Shown here: one piece after another, positions 34,641-47,106 of the stretch
How positions within the stretch are numbered: the first letter of the stretch is position 1
Layout: each line of letters begins with the position of its first letter
Origin: Ulota crispa
Taxonomy: Eukaryota > Streptophyta > Bryopsida > Orthotrichales > Orthotrichaceae
Assembly: GCA_963920765.1 (NCBI GenBank)
Contig: OY987242.1
Location: 16,082,002-16,146,001 of the forward strand
DNA: 64,000 nucleotides
Reading direction: 5' to 3'
Program-made: the position numbers and the translations under genes
The notes under the pieces: model-generated
Seen by the model: the letters and a program-made list of their open reading frames with translations, nothing else
Database searches by the model: none
What the model was told of the DNA's origin: nothing

Positions 34641-36541
34641 CTCAGTTAGAGAGAGGATTGTGTACTGGCTATGGCTACAAGGCAGAAAGGAGGTTTAAGC
34701 AAATGCATAGATCCATAAGGATTAGAGCATTAGTACCCTACTTGATGTTTTGCATGGGGCAGGCTCGTTGACCACGACAGCAGGATTAGTGCTGATTACC
34801 AACAGACTGTCCTACGAGTACCACGATTTGATGCAAAGATTTGTAAATGACACCATATTTTGTAATGACTGCGAGGATTGACATGTGCTAAATCACATCC
34901 TAGCAACATGACCGACCATAGTCCCTCCATTGAGAAGAAATTGCCTTCAGTGTTAGAATTCGATGTGTACTGCAGAAAAAATTCAATTTCCGATCAAATG
35001 AGAGTTGTGATCACTTAAAACAACAACTATAAACACGGAAATAAGCTTTCAAAGGAAGGGCTGGCAGATGAAATGACACATGTTTGTTTCCAGGTGTTGC
35101 GAGGACAGAGTATTGTTTGTTTTTTGGAAAATGATTACAATTCTATTGGAGCAGGCCAATGAGAAAAGCCAGAAAGAAAGTGTAGCCTTTTACAAGCAAC
35201 CCAACAGTGACCAGTAAAGACTGGAGTCAGAGTAACGAACCATGAGAAATCTGTGTATTTGGTCTGAGAATCAGAAATTAGTGCATGAAACTATTCCACA
35301 TTCCCGCAGGGACAGGATGAAGTGTGCACAGCACAGGGTGTTGAGCTTTGAGAAAACAAGGGGCCCCTGTGTGTTCATGATTACAACAAACCCTTTCAGC
35401 TTTTCAGCTTCAGACATATCTGGCTTGGTCTTCCTGGATGGTGACCAACGCATGTCAGACATGGTCCTGATTGTTGCCCAACTTGATCACTGATGAAACT
35501 TCGCAGGCGTGCTACTGAAGTAATTCTCATTCTCTTCCTGGCATTGTGTTTCATGTGGGTGGGGCATTTATTCCTCTCAGATTTACGATATCTTAGTCAG
35601 AGTACAACTGCAGGAGATGCATGATGCCAGAACAGCGATATTACTAGAAGGTAAAAAAGCACCAGAGAGAGAGGAAGACTATGCATACCAGCAGAGAATA
35701 TCTGCAGCCTAAATTACATCAGTTGTTGGCTCCACGAGGTCATTTGCTCAGACTTGGTCGGTTGTTTGGTTTCCTCATGATTGTTCAGTTCTCCCTTCCG
35801 TGTCTTGTTCTTCCGTTAGAATTACTCCAATCTTCAACCTCGCCTATACATGCATAAAGCTGACAATTTTGGAACGCTCGTGGGGTGATAAACATATGGA
35901 CTTGTCACTAGGTTATGGAGCAAGTTTACCGCGTGTATGAATCACTATATTAATATGCTACCATTCTGATGAAAACCAGGCAGGATTCCATTTTAAAGTA
36001 TGCTCATGTTTTAATTACAAATATATTGACTTCATTAGCAATCTTAAGAAGGCATTTAGCAAAGGCACATGTCTTCCATAGAGAATTTGAGAATGACGAA
36101 GCAAAACACCCACAACAAATGAATGTGATGGAGATTATGCATGTGCACTGGACATGAACAGATTATGTAAGAGAGAATTCTCACGGATCCATCAAGTTAT
36201 GGTCATTCTCAATGCTAATAACTTTGCTTTTGCTCGCATCTGCAATATCAAACCACGACGGGAAATCCATTATTTCACCACTAGGCGACACTACAAGGTT
36301 ACCACAAGAAATAGAATTACAGAGGAAGGGACTTCTCAAATATGCCACAAAGCTTGTGGTAGCCCTAGGCATACCTCCCAGTTGCGAAAGCCCGAAGGGG
36401 AGAAATAAGGAGACGAGCCCGGATCTGCCATACCTCCCAATTTCATCCAGACCCTGGAGACCTTGATTTGAAAGTGGAATACTAGAGAAACGCATAGCGA
36501 TAGAGATACTCAAGCAAAACCAGATCGGTAATCCAAATTTA
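34641..36541. other. Non-repetitive flank downstream of the TPD1-like locus
   Basis: Composition is like the TPD1-like gene rather than the repeats, and no transposon was recognised. It probably includes the 3' UTR of the locus: on the minus strand AATAAA overlaps and follows the stop at 36542. A 110-codon minus frame (36181-36513) shows no family resemblance. Confidence 0.4.
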
Positions 36542-37057
36542 TTAACAAAATTTAGCAGATTTGAATCTCAAGGTGTACATAAATGAGTTTGCGTACGCAA
36601 ACCGAATGATGTCACCATGTCTAAGCGGATTCCCTCCATTTACAAGGCAGTCATTAAAAGCAATTCGCTTAAAGGTATTGGGATTGACCAGCGAAGCTGA
36701 TGCAAACCAGCCACAGTACACATGGATGTCTGATGGAGCGCAATCAGACAGGCAGGTGTTGGAGATTTGAACAATATACTGCGGGATGCCTGAAGACGTG
36801 TCACGGCCCTGGAATATGCTAATATCTTTGTTTGTACACATATCTGCAGATAACACACAAAAAGAATTATTCACTTTTCCTCTCATCATCGCAACGCCCA
36901 TTATTACTCGGCATTGTAGCCTAGCATTTCTCAGAAGAATTTCACAGGAAAGGACACTTACTAGATGCTAAGATCCGACGATTCGTGTACTGGGTCCTCA
37001 GAACAATCTCATCTGAGCTTAGCATACTTGCAGGTGATTTAGACCTCTCCCACAAGC
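36542..37057 (-). CDS. TPD1-like: Second TPD1-like exon pair (linker + six-Cys domain)
   Basis: Two exons, 36962-37057 and 36542-36843 (TAA stop). Both are entered in phase 1, like exons 2 and 3 of the neighbouring TPD1-like gene. The first encodes a short linker ending QYTNRRILAS (the neighbour has KYKNRRFLDG at the same place). The second encodes the full TPD1 domain: MCTNKDISIFQG, GIPQYIVQI, HVYCGWFASA, LVNPNTFKR, FNDCLVNGG, YANSF, with six cysteines. Splice sites are good (GTAAGT donor at 36956-36961). No signal-peptide exon was found between 37058 and 37486, so it is probably an alternative 3' end of the gene starting at 38985 (exon 1 plus this pair would give 169 residues), or a tandem duplicate that lacks its own first exon. 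Confidence 0.75.
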
Positions 37058-37486
37058 CTGCATTCGAGCAACTTAGAAGTGTAAAGACACAAAACAGACC
37101 AGCCTCACCTTAAGACGTAAGTTACCTCATCACCATATATTGTGAGCTAAAAACGGACCAGACTCTTCGTACAAGACAGATTGCTTTCAGCACATACGGA
37201 ATAGAATTTCATGTGAACGATCTACGAGATGCGAATTGACCACGGGATTTCTTTTGGTTTAAATATTATTTACATTATTCGCACCGAAGGCGTCTCAAGA
37301 AGACTTCGATCCATCTCCTGAAAGACATTTGCTCTACACACCGCCTGGATAAGAGTTTCAGGTACAAAAACTCCACATGGATGCCGATCATTTCCTTAAA
37401 ATTAATCAGCATAATCTAAGGATTAAAAGTACGTGCTCAAATTTGGATCGAAAAAGGGGAATTTACTTTTATTCACGAAGGAGCAG

Positions 37487-38985
37487 TCATGGCCATTTAC
37501 ATGTGACGGCGGTTTCAACTCTCAGTTGATATGCAAAGGAATTCGCGTACTGGAAAGTGATGCTCTCTCCGTACGGAATGGGATTGCCATCATTGACAAG
37601 ACAGTCATTGAATTTTACTCTTCTGAACACCTTGGGGTTGACAAGCTTGGCCGATGCAAACCAGCCACAAGCCACATGCACATCGGATATCGGACACCCT
37701 ACTGTGCATAGGTTGAAGATCTGAACACTAAATGTTGGTATGCCGTTCGGCAGCGGGCTGCCCGGCCCTTGGAATATGCTTATGTCAAACTTTGTACACA
37801 TTTCTGCAATCAACCCAATGTTCCACGTATAAATCCATCTAACCGTTATGATTGCGCTTCTATTTAACACCCATTCATGTGGGTTCACGTTGTCCCCTGT
37901 TCAGATAAACCACAGAACCAAACAATAAAAGCGTGAGAGGGAAAGTAGCTTACCTCCATCCAGAAATCTACGGTTTTTATACTTCACAGCTCTTCTGCTT
38001 GTAGAAGATGCAATCCCTCCAAAAGTGGGGGAGCCATTCAGCGACCTTGTTTCGTTCAAGTTTGGGTCCATCAAGATTTGAACACCTCGGAAACCTGGAA
38101 TAATGAACGCATAACAAAAAACCACTCAATAAGCACCGCTTCTATTGAAAGAGATCAGTTGCTCCTAAAAAACCTGAGAACACCCTGATTACAGAAGTTT
38201 CAATTGACAACTAGGGTCCTGGCAGACAGTAAGGACAATGTCCTGAATCGGTAGAATTGCCGTCAGCGCAACTTCACCGGATCAATTACAGAATTCAGGA
38301 TATTTAAGGCGATCATTTACTTTACCAACAATAGCCCCAAATCAATGCATTGAGAAGCAGTATTGAACGACGAGTTTGGAAAGCTACTTCAGTGATTCCT
38401 CAAGTGCTACCGCTCGGACAAAGCAATGCATTGCAGTCAGTAGTAGGTTCAATCGAAAGACTGTACATATAGAAAAAAATTACTGATTGACTTGATAGTT
38501 TCCGTTGTAAATTCACGTTTTTCATCAAAAAAATGAGGAAAGACATAGCACTTAGGTATCTCTATGGTGTAGCATTAATTTAGGATTCCCGAGAGTCTCC
38601 CAAAAAGACCAGTCAAATAATAGCCACTCTCATCAAACGCTGAACAGATTCAGGTTCAATAATTGGACAGAACTTCCGGTACACAGCTGATTTGAGAGCA
38701 TTCCACTAGACTGCAGATAGTGTACATCTTTTGTTCAAAAGTTTATCAACTCATAGATCATCCCGATTCAGAAACTTTGGCGACAACTACTCAAAGGCAC
38801 TAAGAAATATAAGCGAAAGAATGATAAAAAATAAAAAATAAAAAGAGGACATGAAGAAGATGAAGCAACTAACCTGATGTAGAGTCAGCACGCATGGAGC
38901 GTGGTAAGGCAATGAAGAGAAGGCAGTAGAGAGAAAAAGCGAGAGACGTTCGCGGTTGCAAAGGAGCAAGACTTTTGGCACTCAT
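37487..38985 (-). CDS. TPD1-like: TPD1/TDL-like secreted cysteine-rich protein (3 exons)
   Basis: Exons 38874-38985, 37954-38094 and 37487-37803; introns GT-AG, both in phase 1; 189 residues. Residues 1-37 are a signal peptide with hydrophobic core LAFSLYCLLFIALP. Residues 38-84 are a variable linker. Residues 85-189 are the TPD1 domain with six cysteines (87, 117, 121, 130, 152, 186) and the family motifs NGIPTFSVQI, HVACGWFASAKLVNP, FNDCLVNDG and FQYANSF. In Arabidopsis the family member TPD1 (176 residues) is the secreted ligand of the receptor kinase EMS1/EXS in anther cell fate; other land plants have homologues of varied role. Secretion is supported here; receptor and tissue are not. 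The start is the first ATG of the signal exon (GCCGTGATGAG). A potential donor at 37495-37500 just before the stop could join this domain to the second exon pair. Confidence 0.88.
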
Positions 38986-40900
38986 CACGGCAGCACCAGG
39001 CGGACCACGAAACATAGCTGAAGATTATAAAATACCAGTGGCCTACAATCCAAGCCTAAAACATGTAAGTTGATGCTGAGCTCTGAATAGCACTTGGTCG
39101 CCGCAGCCCATGGCCAATATTGAGTTCTTCACATCCGAAATCCAGACAAGGCGGCGAACTTCAAAGTATGTCCTTGCGTGGAAGGTCACCAAAAGGCCGT
39201 CCACAGTTGACAGGGACTGGAAAGCTACCGCCTTACTTCGAGTCTTTGAAGCTCTACGAACATCTGAACACACGATAATATTCAATCAAGATCAGTATGA
39301 ACAGGCTGCAGTTCCACTACAGCAATCACAATTCGCAGACTAAGCCCGCTTAGATCTAAATACTCACACCCGTAGAAGTTCATAATGCGCCACTGGGGAA
39401 AAACATTTTCAACAATTTGCAATGCAGTAGAACCGTTTAGAAAGATACCAGTCGGACATCGTCTCAAGCTCAAGGTTTAAGGCTTCAGCGGATTTGTGCG
39501 ATAACAACCTGTAGGGAAATTGTTGTGTCCAAACGAACTACTGTGCAGCAGTAATTTGAATATCCAAATCCATTGAAACGTAACAATGCACTGCATTGTG
39601 CAGAAGACGACTAGACCGGTGGACAATTAAGAACCTCCAGTGCAGAAGAAGGTGACATATTACGAATGAAACTCTTGGAAACTCAATTTCCACCTGTCTT
39701 AGCAACAGGACCTACATAATAAGGAAAGTCCACGAGTAATTCTTCTCGAAGCCAAATAGTACGTGCGCTACGCATACAGTTAACCAAACGTAGCAGCAAG
39801 CTCTCGACAAACGCTCACGTGTACAAACTACAGACTCATGCACAGCACCGCCGCTATGAAAGCTCGCCTCTCAATCTTTACAGGCAACAAAATCAAGGAA
39901 GTGGAAAAGACGAATTCTCTCCAACGAGTTCATAGTGCTACTGAAACAGAAGGACAATCTGAAGAACTTAAGAGTGCCTACCACCACGGCACTTAATCCC
40001 CGGCTATCATACACTCAGAACGAGAAGGCGCCTCTTATCAAATGTCACAATTCAAGAGCACTTGCCACTTGTAAAAGTCATGTAACTTACTACCCCTGGC
40101 GCCAATCCGCAGCCTTCAAAGAACCACAACTGAACTCGCAGTCCTCAACAACAAACAACAACCAGCTCCACGTCTACAACACGCTGATTCCCCTCGCACA
40201 TCTCCATACGTTTCCCATGCCGAAACCTAACTATCAATCCTCCTTAAAGGCAGAACTGCATTCGCACTCCTCCAGAAAAACGAAATACCAGAAACCACAC
40301 CTCGGACAGAAAAAAAAACAAAAACAATACAACTCCCTCACTCGATCGAATTGCGTTGTAAAACTCGAGAATAACACCAAAAAACTTCAAGAAAGTCCAC
40401 GGATCGGTCGACAATTCTCCTGCTATCGCGAAACCTCCACCATCTCACACCAGTGTTGCGCCCGTGCCTCCTCAGAGCACCAATCAGAGCGAAATGATCG
40501 AGCATGCAGCGAAGTTGAAACTACGATGTGCGGCAATCGAGGGGATGGTGCCAGGCATGGAAATGAGGCGTGGTGATTGAAAGAGATGGCGTGCGTGCGG
40601 GGTCCTTATGCGATCGCAGCACGAAAACGGTCGGTCGGAGGGAATGCGAAATGCATGCGAAATGCGAAGAAGGTGTTCGGGCGGGGAGCCTCGGGAAGCT
40701 CAATGGCGGCAGAACGCAACCAGGGTGACGGGTCGGGTCGGGATGGGAGGCGGACTGGCGCTGGTTGTTCACCCGGCCCGGCCCGACCCGGCCTGGCATA
40801 GGTTGCACAGCCCGCCCGTATTTACTGCTCTAGCGTATTACCGTGTACAGTCCAGTAGAGTAGAGTAGGTTCCCTATGGAGGCACTTCGTCCAGTACTAC
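38986..40900 (-). promoter_or_regulatory. Probable long 5' UTR and promoter of the TPD1-like gene
   Basis: A 1.9-kb stretch without transposons, less AT-rich than its surroundings, directly upstream of the TPD1-like start. Read on the minus strand it is T/G-rich with scattered short upstream frames, as in long plant leaders. Its far end (about 40560-40810) is strongly GC- and CpG-rich (GGTCGGGTCGGGATGGG, GGCCCGGCCCGACCCGGCC), consistent with a promoter island, possibly bidirectional. It may also contain leader introns; none was fixed. Confidence 0.4.
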
Positions 40901-41943
40901 CGGCTTGTATTAACCCTGCTCGGTAAATACGTTGATACGGACAGGCAAGGGGGTAGATTGGCGATTTGGCGCCGTAAATGGGCGGGGTTGGCGGATGGAA
41001 TTTTACCTTGAATAGTAAAACGTCGTGTGGTGGTGGTAAATAAATATGTGAAAGGGCCTGTTTGCACCAGCTGGGCTACTCACTGTTCAAAGCCTGGCAT
41101 AGCACGGCGCTGAGGGGCCAGGAAACACTATAAGCTTTACCCTATTCCCAAACTTTTTACCAAGTGGTGTTGATTGTTCTTTATAAGAAATTTGCAATGG
41201 AGAAAGAATTAACTCATTGTTGTTTTGAGTGATCTTTGGAAGTTTAGAGCAGTCGCTTCACTTTGGTGTGCATATATTAGCTGTAGAGGCACACGCTTTG
41301 CGTGAGTAGGACATGTATGAGTAATGCAATATTCAACTTTACAAAAAATGGATATTTCACAAATCAATTGGTCTATAATCTAATATTGATGTATTACAAA
41401 TACAACAAATCAATATCTCACAATTGGTGTACCCAAATGCATTGTCATTTTGGTCCTTATTAGAAATCAACAATACCAATTGCTTTCATCACAATGTTAC
41501 TCTTTTATATTTTGCTAGGAGGTGCTTGGCATTTTATTGATTTTTAGCACATGGTTGGAGGGCATTTGGTGTTTTATATTTGGGGCATCCTTTATTGTTT
41601 CAACTTCCACCAAAAATTTCTACAAAATCTTGGAAATGGACATGGTTGTAGAGCACTTGGTGTTCTATATCTTAGACATCCTCTGTTACTTCAACGTACA
41701 ACAGAAATATTAGAAAGTTCTGGAAAAGGGAGCACTTAGAGAAATCCTCCCACTTAGTAGTATAGGAGTACGAAAATTGTTCATCACAAAGTAGGAAAAA
41801 AAAGGCAAGAGCCCATCAAAAGGCAAGAGCCCATCGAATGAGGAAATGTGAGTGAAATTGAGTGAAATTGAGTGAATTGGACTGATTTTGAGTCAACAAC
41901 TACGATACATGAACAGCTAAACGCTTGCAAATGGAGTTTTATG
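40901..41943. other. Intergenic DNA, no gene recognised
   Basis: A short segment at about 41560-41690 contains two diverged copies of a phrase encoding GHLVFYI / EHLVFYI (GTGTTTTATATT), suggesting a local duplication. Nothing else was identified. Confidence 0.4.
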
Positions 41944-41947
41944 TTAA

Positions 41948-42690
41948 CCCCTAAGCGCCTATGCCATTTTCACCAAAATCAGGGTTTTGGGAGACTTACA
42001 ATTTTGGTGTATTACATCTTAGTCAATTGGGTGATTCACAAAAAGTGACCATTGAAAATGGTGGAACACCTATTTAGAAAAGGGCTTACAAATTTTGAAA
42101 ACAACTGACCTTGGGAGATGGAAGATTATAACATTTGATCAAACAACATGTGATGACAAAAACTCATTTTTTGGTAGGTAGTTGTTATTTCATGATTTTT
42201 ACAAAATTCTATACGCCCCTAATTCATCTCAATTTTTATGAGTAACAAGATTAGATATGAATGCACTCACTTGTAAATTACTGAAGATTGCACTTCTTTT
42301 TATGTCAAGTTCAAATTGCTATTGCACAAAAAAAATGACCGGCACAATTGGTGAGGGTTGCTGTAATAAGAGTTTAGAACATGCTTGAACCCGTGTTGGT
42401 GAATACCTTGCTACCACAAAGCACACACAAGGAAGCTTGTAAGGGATATTGACCGGTTGCAGCTTGTAAAATGCTACTTGCCACTACGCCCTATATGGTG
42501 TTCACCCATTCAAATTTCTTAAAACACTTGTACAACATTTGGCTTTCCTAACTATTATTTCTTTGACATAAACAACTTGAATGCCTTCATAATTGTAGTT
42601 TATAGCAAGATTCAAAAATTAGATCCTATGCCTCAAACAAACTTTTGAAATCATGGGAAGAAACTTTTGGTCTTTTGGGGCGTTCAAAGA
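41948..42690. mobile_element. Possible piggyBac-like element, ~740 bp
   Basis: TTAA at 41944-41947 and 42691-42694. Left end CCCCTAAGCGCCTATGCC; right end reverse-complemented TCTTTGAACGCCCC. The left end is typical, the right end diverged. Non-coding. Confidence 0.45.
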
Positions 42691-42694
42691 TTAA

Positions 42695-43886
42695 GCTCAA
42701 AGCTCAATCTCATACAAAGAAAAAGATCTTAAGTTTGTAGTGGGAGTGGCATACACTTGCGAACCATTGGTTTTTGTTACTTGATTAACTTGTAATATTT
42801 CATTACTTGGTTATCTCGGCTTGAGTTGGGACCAACTAGTATCACCTCAATTGCCCATCAATCAAGTCTTATTCATGATTTGTTTTCAACTTAAGTTGAC
42901 CAATCAAGTGTGATGTCCCAATACAGCCCTTGTGGGGGTGTTTCTCCAAAACATGATATTGTCCAAGTTTGACATATGGACACTCTTGCACTTTATAAGA
43001 GAAAATTTAACTTTGGATGGATAATGACATGGAGCACATGCATACTTCTTAAAATTTAATAATGTTAAAGCTAAATATTTATTTGTGATTGTTTTAACAA
43101 GTGATATGATGTAAAGGATCACCATGATATGATCAAAAGTGTATGCCCATTTCTTAGTGAGGTTTGGCCTTTGTGTAGAATTGTATTTAATGATGTTTCT
43201 TTTACTTTTGTCTTTTGAGGGCTATAAGTTTTCTAAAATGTGAGGATGGGTTTGGAAGTGCAAACTAGAAAAACAAAAAATTTTTGACATTGTATCAAGT
43301 TTTAAAAACCATGATCCATGAATCATGTATGTATAGTTGACTTTTTTGTTGCCCTCACCAAGAATTATCAATGAACCTTGAAACAAACAATTTAGAATTC
43401 ATTCTAAAAATTGACTTCCAATTAAAGAGTAACAAATTTACTAGATGTTATTTTCTATGAGCTTATTGTGTTTAATCATAGTATTGAATAGTTGGAATTT
43501 GGAGGTCATTACTACACAAGTTTTAGAAAACTAAAAAAAAAATCTTATAATATTTGCATGGAATTAGCACCCAAGTTTTTGATAGCATAGGGCTCATTAA
43601 CATTCATTCATTGTTCAAGTTTTGATTGTGTGCTCTTTAAGGGAGTAATGAGACTAATTTGAATGAGAATTTTATTTGTTTTTTGTCCTTTGCCCACATT
43701 CACAATACTTGCTTATTAAAATTTGAAAATGTATTAATTTTCAGATCTGCATTGCAATTTTAAAAATGTATACCTTTTTCAGGAATTTTTTGAGATTATT
43801 TAAATAGATGATGTAATATACATAAAACTCACAAAATAGAATACTTATTTGCTTTTGAGAATCAACCACCCTACTATTGTGACAAC
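42695..43886. other. AT-rich intergenic DNA, no gene recognised
   Basis: No recognisable gene or delimitable element. Confidence 0.5.
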
Positions 43887-43890
43887 TTAA

Positions 43891-44816
43891 CTCCTAAAGG
43901 GCCAAGCCCTTTTTTAGTGAAAGTTACTAAAAACTGTCACTTTTGGGGGAATGAGTAGGAAGGTAGGAAAAACGATTATTTTTGGAAATCCAACCTGTAA
44001 GATCTTGCCCTAGATTATAGGAGGTATTTGCGGAAAAAAATCAGCTCATTCTAGATGTAGAGAAGTGAGATATTGACATCTGAAGTGAAAAAGAAAGTTT
44101 TTTTCCCTTAGCCCAAAAATTTAAGAAGCCTTTAATTGCCCCTAAATTGAAAAAACTGCTCTACACAAAGTTGAGGTCTATTTTTTCCATGTAGAAGACC
44201 AAGTTAGGTAAATGTGAGAGAATTTTCACATGAATTGGAGGTGTGAATCTTACTTTGTAAAATCTTGCAATGCCGTAAGGCCATGAAATTTGCATATGCA
44301 CTAGGCAAAATTGGAGGATTTAAATAAAATTGAGAAATCTGAATTACTTTGATCCAAATGGTGAAAACCAAGGAATTTTAGTCTACTACAACAAAGAAAA
44401 AAAAGAAGTCAAAAAACAAAATCACAAAGAGCTCAAAAAAATAAAGCACCAAAGGCAAAAGGAATGGAGGTATGGGAGTCCCATAACTGCCTGCAAATTA
44501 AAAAAATTCACTCATAAATCAAATTGAATGATTCAAAGCTCCCCAAGTATGTATAAACCTATAGAACCAATTACAGATTTATGTTTTGAAAATTTTATTT
44601 AAAAAAAAAATGGCTACCTACTCTCCCCTGTTTTTTAGTTATTCATGCATAACTTCTTCAATAATTGTTCAAATGAAGGAAAAATTAGATGCCCACGCAC
44701 ATTTTTGAATTCCACATCTTCAATAAAAGTTTCAAAAAATCATGCAAAGTAATGTAGCCATAAGTACATGCCCAAAATCTCATTTGTCCCCCAAAGGGAC
44801 AATGATCCTTTAGGGG
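43891..44816 (+). mobile_element. piggyBac-like element, ~930-bp family, copy 2
   Basis: TTAA at 43887-43890 and 44817-44820. Ends CTCCTAAAGGGCCAAGCCC and, reverse-complemented, CCCCTAAAGGATCATTGTCC. Aligns along its length with 3366-4299. Landmarks: AAATCCAACCTGTAAGATCT, CATGTAGAAGACCAAGTTAG, AAATTAGATGCCCACGC. 926 bp, non-coding. Confidence 0.85.
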
Positions 44817-44820
44817 TTAA

Positions 44821-45591
44821 ATAAAGTTTACCTTATCTTTTTTGTTTATTAGGAAATTAATTGTAGGCTCAATTTTGTTTGTTTTAAAGTTAGGTAGATG
44901 TAAGCTTAAGTATTCTCTATTTAGGCTTGTACCATTGACTCTCATGTATTATAAGCTTTTCCATCTTTTGGCATCTACCAATCATCTCTTTACTTTATAT
45001 TTTTGAAAACCAAGTAGAACAATGCAATGTCAATATTAGTATTGATAACATGATAGGTTGGGGTGATGAGGATGCACATGATGTGCAAGATAATGTTCTA
45101 AACATGAAACTCAATTCAAAGGAGTTGGCAGAACATAACTCAAGAAGAAGTCAAAATTGTGTGGCTTTTTAAGTTGATAAAATGTGACATGTAGACCTTC
45201 AACAAGCTATACATTTCTTATGGTTTTAGAATTGAGGATGTTATTTAACTTCTACCATATGACTGAATTGATGACGTTCCAAGTTTTTTTTGAAGTCATT
45301 TATATACAATTAAAATTTCCAATGGAGTGGCTTTCAAAGTATCAGGCATTTTGGAATGAGAAACTCCTATAATCTAAAAAATTCTTGTATTTTTTTAACA
45401 TAATTATTAGGCAACCCCAAAAAAAATTTAATTATCAAGTTAATTATGGGTGCCATGACAATAGGGTACCATAAACATAAATTTGTTTATTTGATTTGGG
45501 TGAAGCAAATAATAAATTATAAATAAGTGTACTTATAAACCTTCATCTTTCAACATTGTATGACCAATGTGTCATTGTGGTTCATAACTAG
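44821..45591. other. Intergenic DNA, no gene recognised
   Basis: A short acidic frame (GWGDEDAHDVQDN, about 45060) is followed by non-coding sequence; no family can be named. Confidence 0.4.
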
Positions 45592-45594
45592 TAA

Positions 45595-46106
45595 GGGTCA
45601 CTTCACACTATGGTTAAAGGTTGAGAGGCCGTCAATTTTCACCTATTGCAAGAAATCAAAAACTTGCCCTCTAAACCCTTCACACAAGAGGCCAAAGTCC
45701 AAAGTCCGTTACCCTCCAAATTGCCTACATGGCATCATTTTTTCAAACTAAGCATTAATGCTCTCAAAAGGAGTTTTGGTTGTGCAAAAATGAAGACCCA
45801 AACTATAATTGAGAGGCTGTTAGTTTCTTTTTATTAAAAAAAATCAAAAACTAACAAGATCTCAGCCGTTAGATTAAAAGATTTGAACTTTGGGCTTTGC
45901 CTTTAAAAGTTTCACATTTGTGTAAATTCATTGCCAAGAGTTTGGATTTTGGATTTGGTGTTTGGAGGTTTCACACTAAGGCCAACAAAAGATTTTACAA
46001 AAATATTTAATTGCCTATTTTTCATACATTTTTTGACCTCTTGACAAAATTTGGTCACTCACTCCCATAGCCTCTCGACTTGATCAACCATAGTGCAAAG
46101 CAGCCC
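45595..46106. mobile_element. Tourist-like (PIF/Harbinger-type) MITE, copy 1
   Basis: A TAA target duplication lies at 45592-45594 and 46107-46109. The TIRs GGGTCACTTCACACTATGG and GGGCTGCTTTGCACTATGG are followed by a second conserved block GTTGAGAGGCC / GTCGAGAGGCT. A 3-bp TWA duplication plus a G-rich start fits PIF/Harbinger. A related copy lies at 52531-53160. Confidence 0.8.
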
Positions 46107-46193
46107 TAAAAATGAATTTCAGTACTTTGAATACACTTGCTTCATCATTATTTAAGAGTATTCAGAATTACTGTGGATCTTGGGGTTTGTTAA

Positions 46194-47103
46194 CCCCTAA
46201 AATTCTTTTGTGTTTAGAGGCCCAAAACTGCTTCAAAATACTAGTCCCCAAACTAGGGTCAAAATCTTCATTGAAACTTATTTTTTAACAAATCCAACCG
46301 TAGGATCCTTTGGTTGACTTGCACAAGTACATTGTCCCAAAATTTCAAAATGAATGTCCCCACCAATTGCAAGATCAATGTGCCTAAACTTCAAAATGTA
46401 GGTTTTTCTAGTCCTTCCAAAAGGTGAAGTTTTGATTTTCAAACTTTTTAGAAAAAACACATATGTTGTGATTCTTGTGCAATTTTTGCAATATGTTGGA
46501 AAATGGGTTGAAAGAATATATAAAAAAATTAACCAAAAAAAATATTGGATTCATTTTTACAAAAATTGTAAAGTGAAAGGTATTGATGAATGAAAGATAT
46601 AACTAATATGCTAATAAGTTTTGGAAGAATTTGAAAATTGTTAATCCCAATGGTGAGAATGCTCTAACAGACAATTAGTATTTTTAATTTTTAATTTTCA
46701 TTTGTAATTTTTCAAAATTGAGAGTAAAAGATAACTTCATATGTTTTTTCCACCCTCTTCCTACCTTCATTGCCTGCAAAAGAAAACTCCTTGTAACTCT
46801 TACCTCATTATTTGGAATTGAGTGATTCAATTTTTTTTGAGCAAGTATCAATCTATACATTCTATAAAAATTCAAAAAAAAAAATTAGAATATATTTTTT
46901 GCTGCCCGGTTTGACATTGAAATTGAAAAAACCTTCTAACTTTTGCAATACTTATCTGAATGACATGAAATAAAGCTTCACATGTAGATTATGATGAGTA
47001 GCATCCATCCTAAAATTTCATGAAAGATTTCCAAATTATGAATTCAATAGAGCCTGCCCAAGCTCTCATAAAGCACAAAGTGGGTTCCTTGGGCCTTTAG
47101 GGG
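46194..47103 (+). mobile_element. piggyBac-like element, ~930-bp family, copy 3 (right TTAA split)
   Basis: Left TTAA at 46190-46193. Ends CCCCTAAAATTCTTTTGTG and, reverse-complemented, CCCCTAAAGGCCCAAGG. The interior matches the ~930-bp family (AAATCCAACCGTAGGATCCT). The right TTAA (47104-47106 plus 47521) is interrupted by the MITE at 47107-47518. Confidence 0.8.
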
Positions 47104-47106
47104 TTA

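Noticed and set aside
36181-36513. 110-codon minus-strand frame just after the second TPD1-like exon pair
   Set aside because: No family resemblance, no splice connection that would be needed, and its position is that of a 3' UTR.
39935-40576. 213-codon open frame on the plus strand
   Set aside because: Hydrophilic Q/N/S/K-rich composition without domains, opposite to a T-rich stretch that reads as a leader of the TPD1-like gene. Best explained as a chance antisense frame.
45184-45372. 62-codon frame as a possible transposase fragment
   Set aside because: No recognisable motif; hydrophobic composition typical of AT-rich noise.
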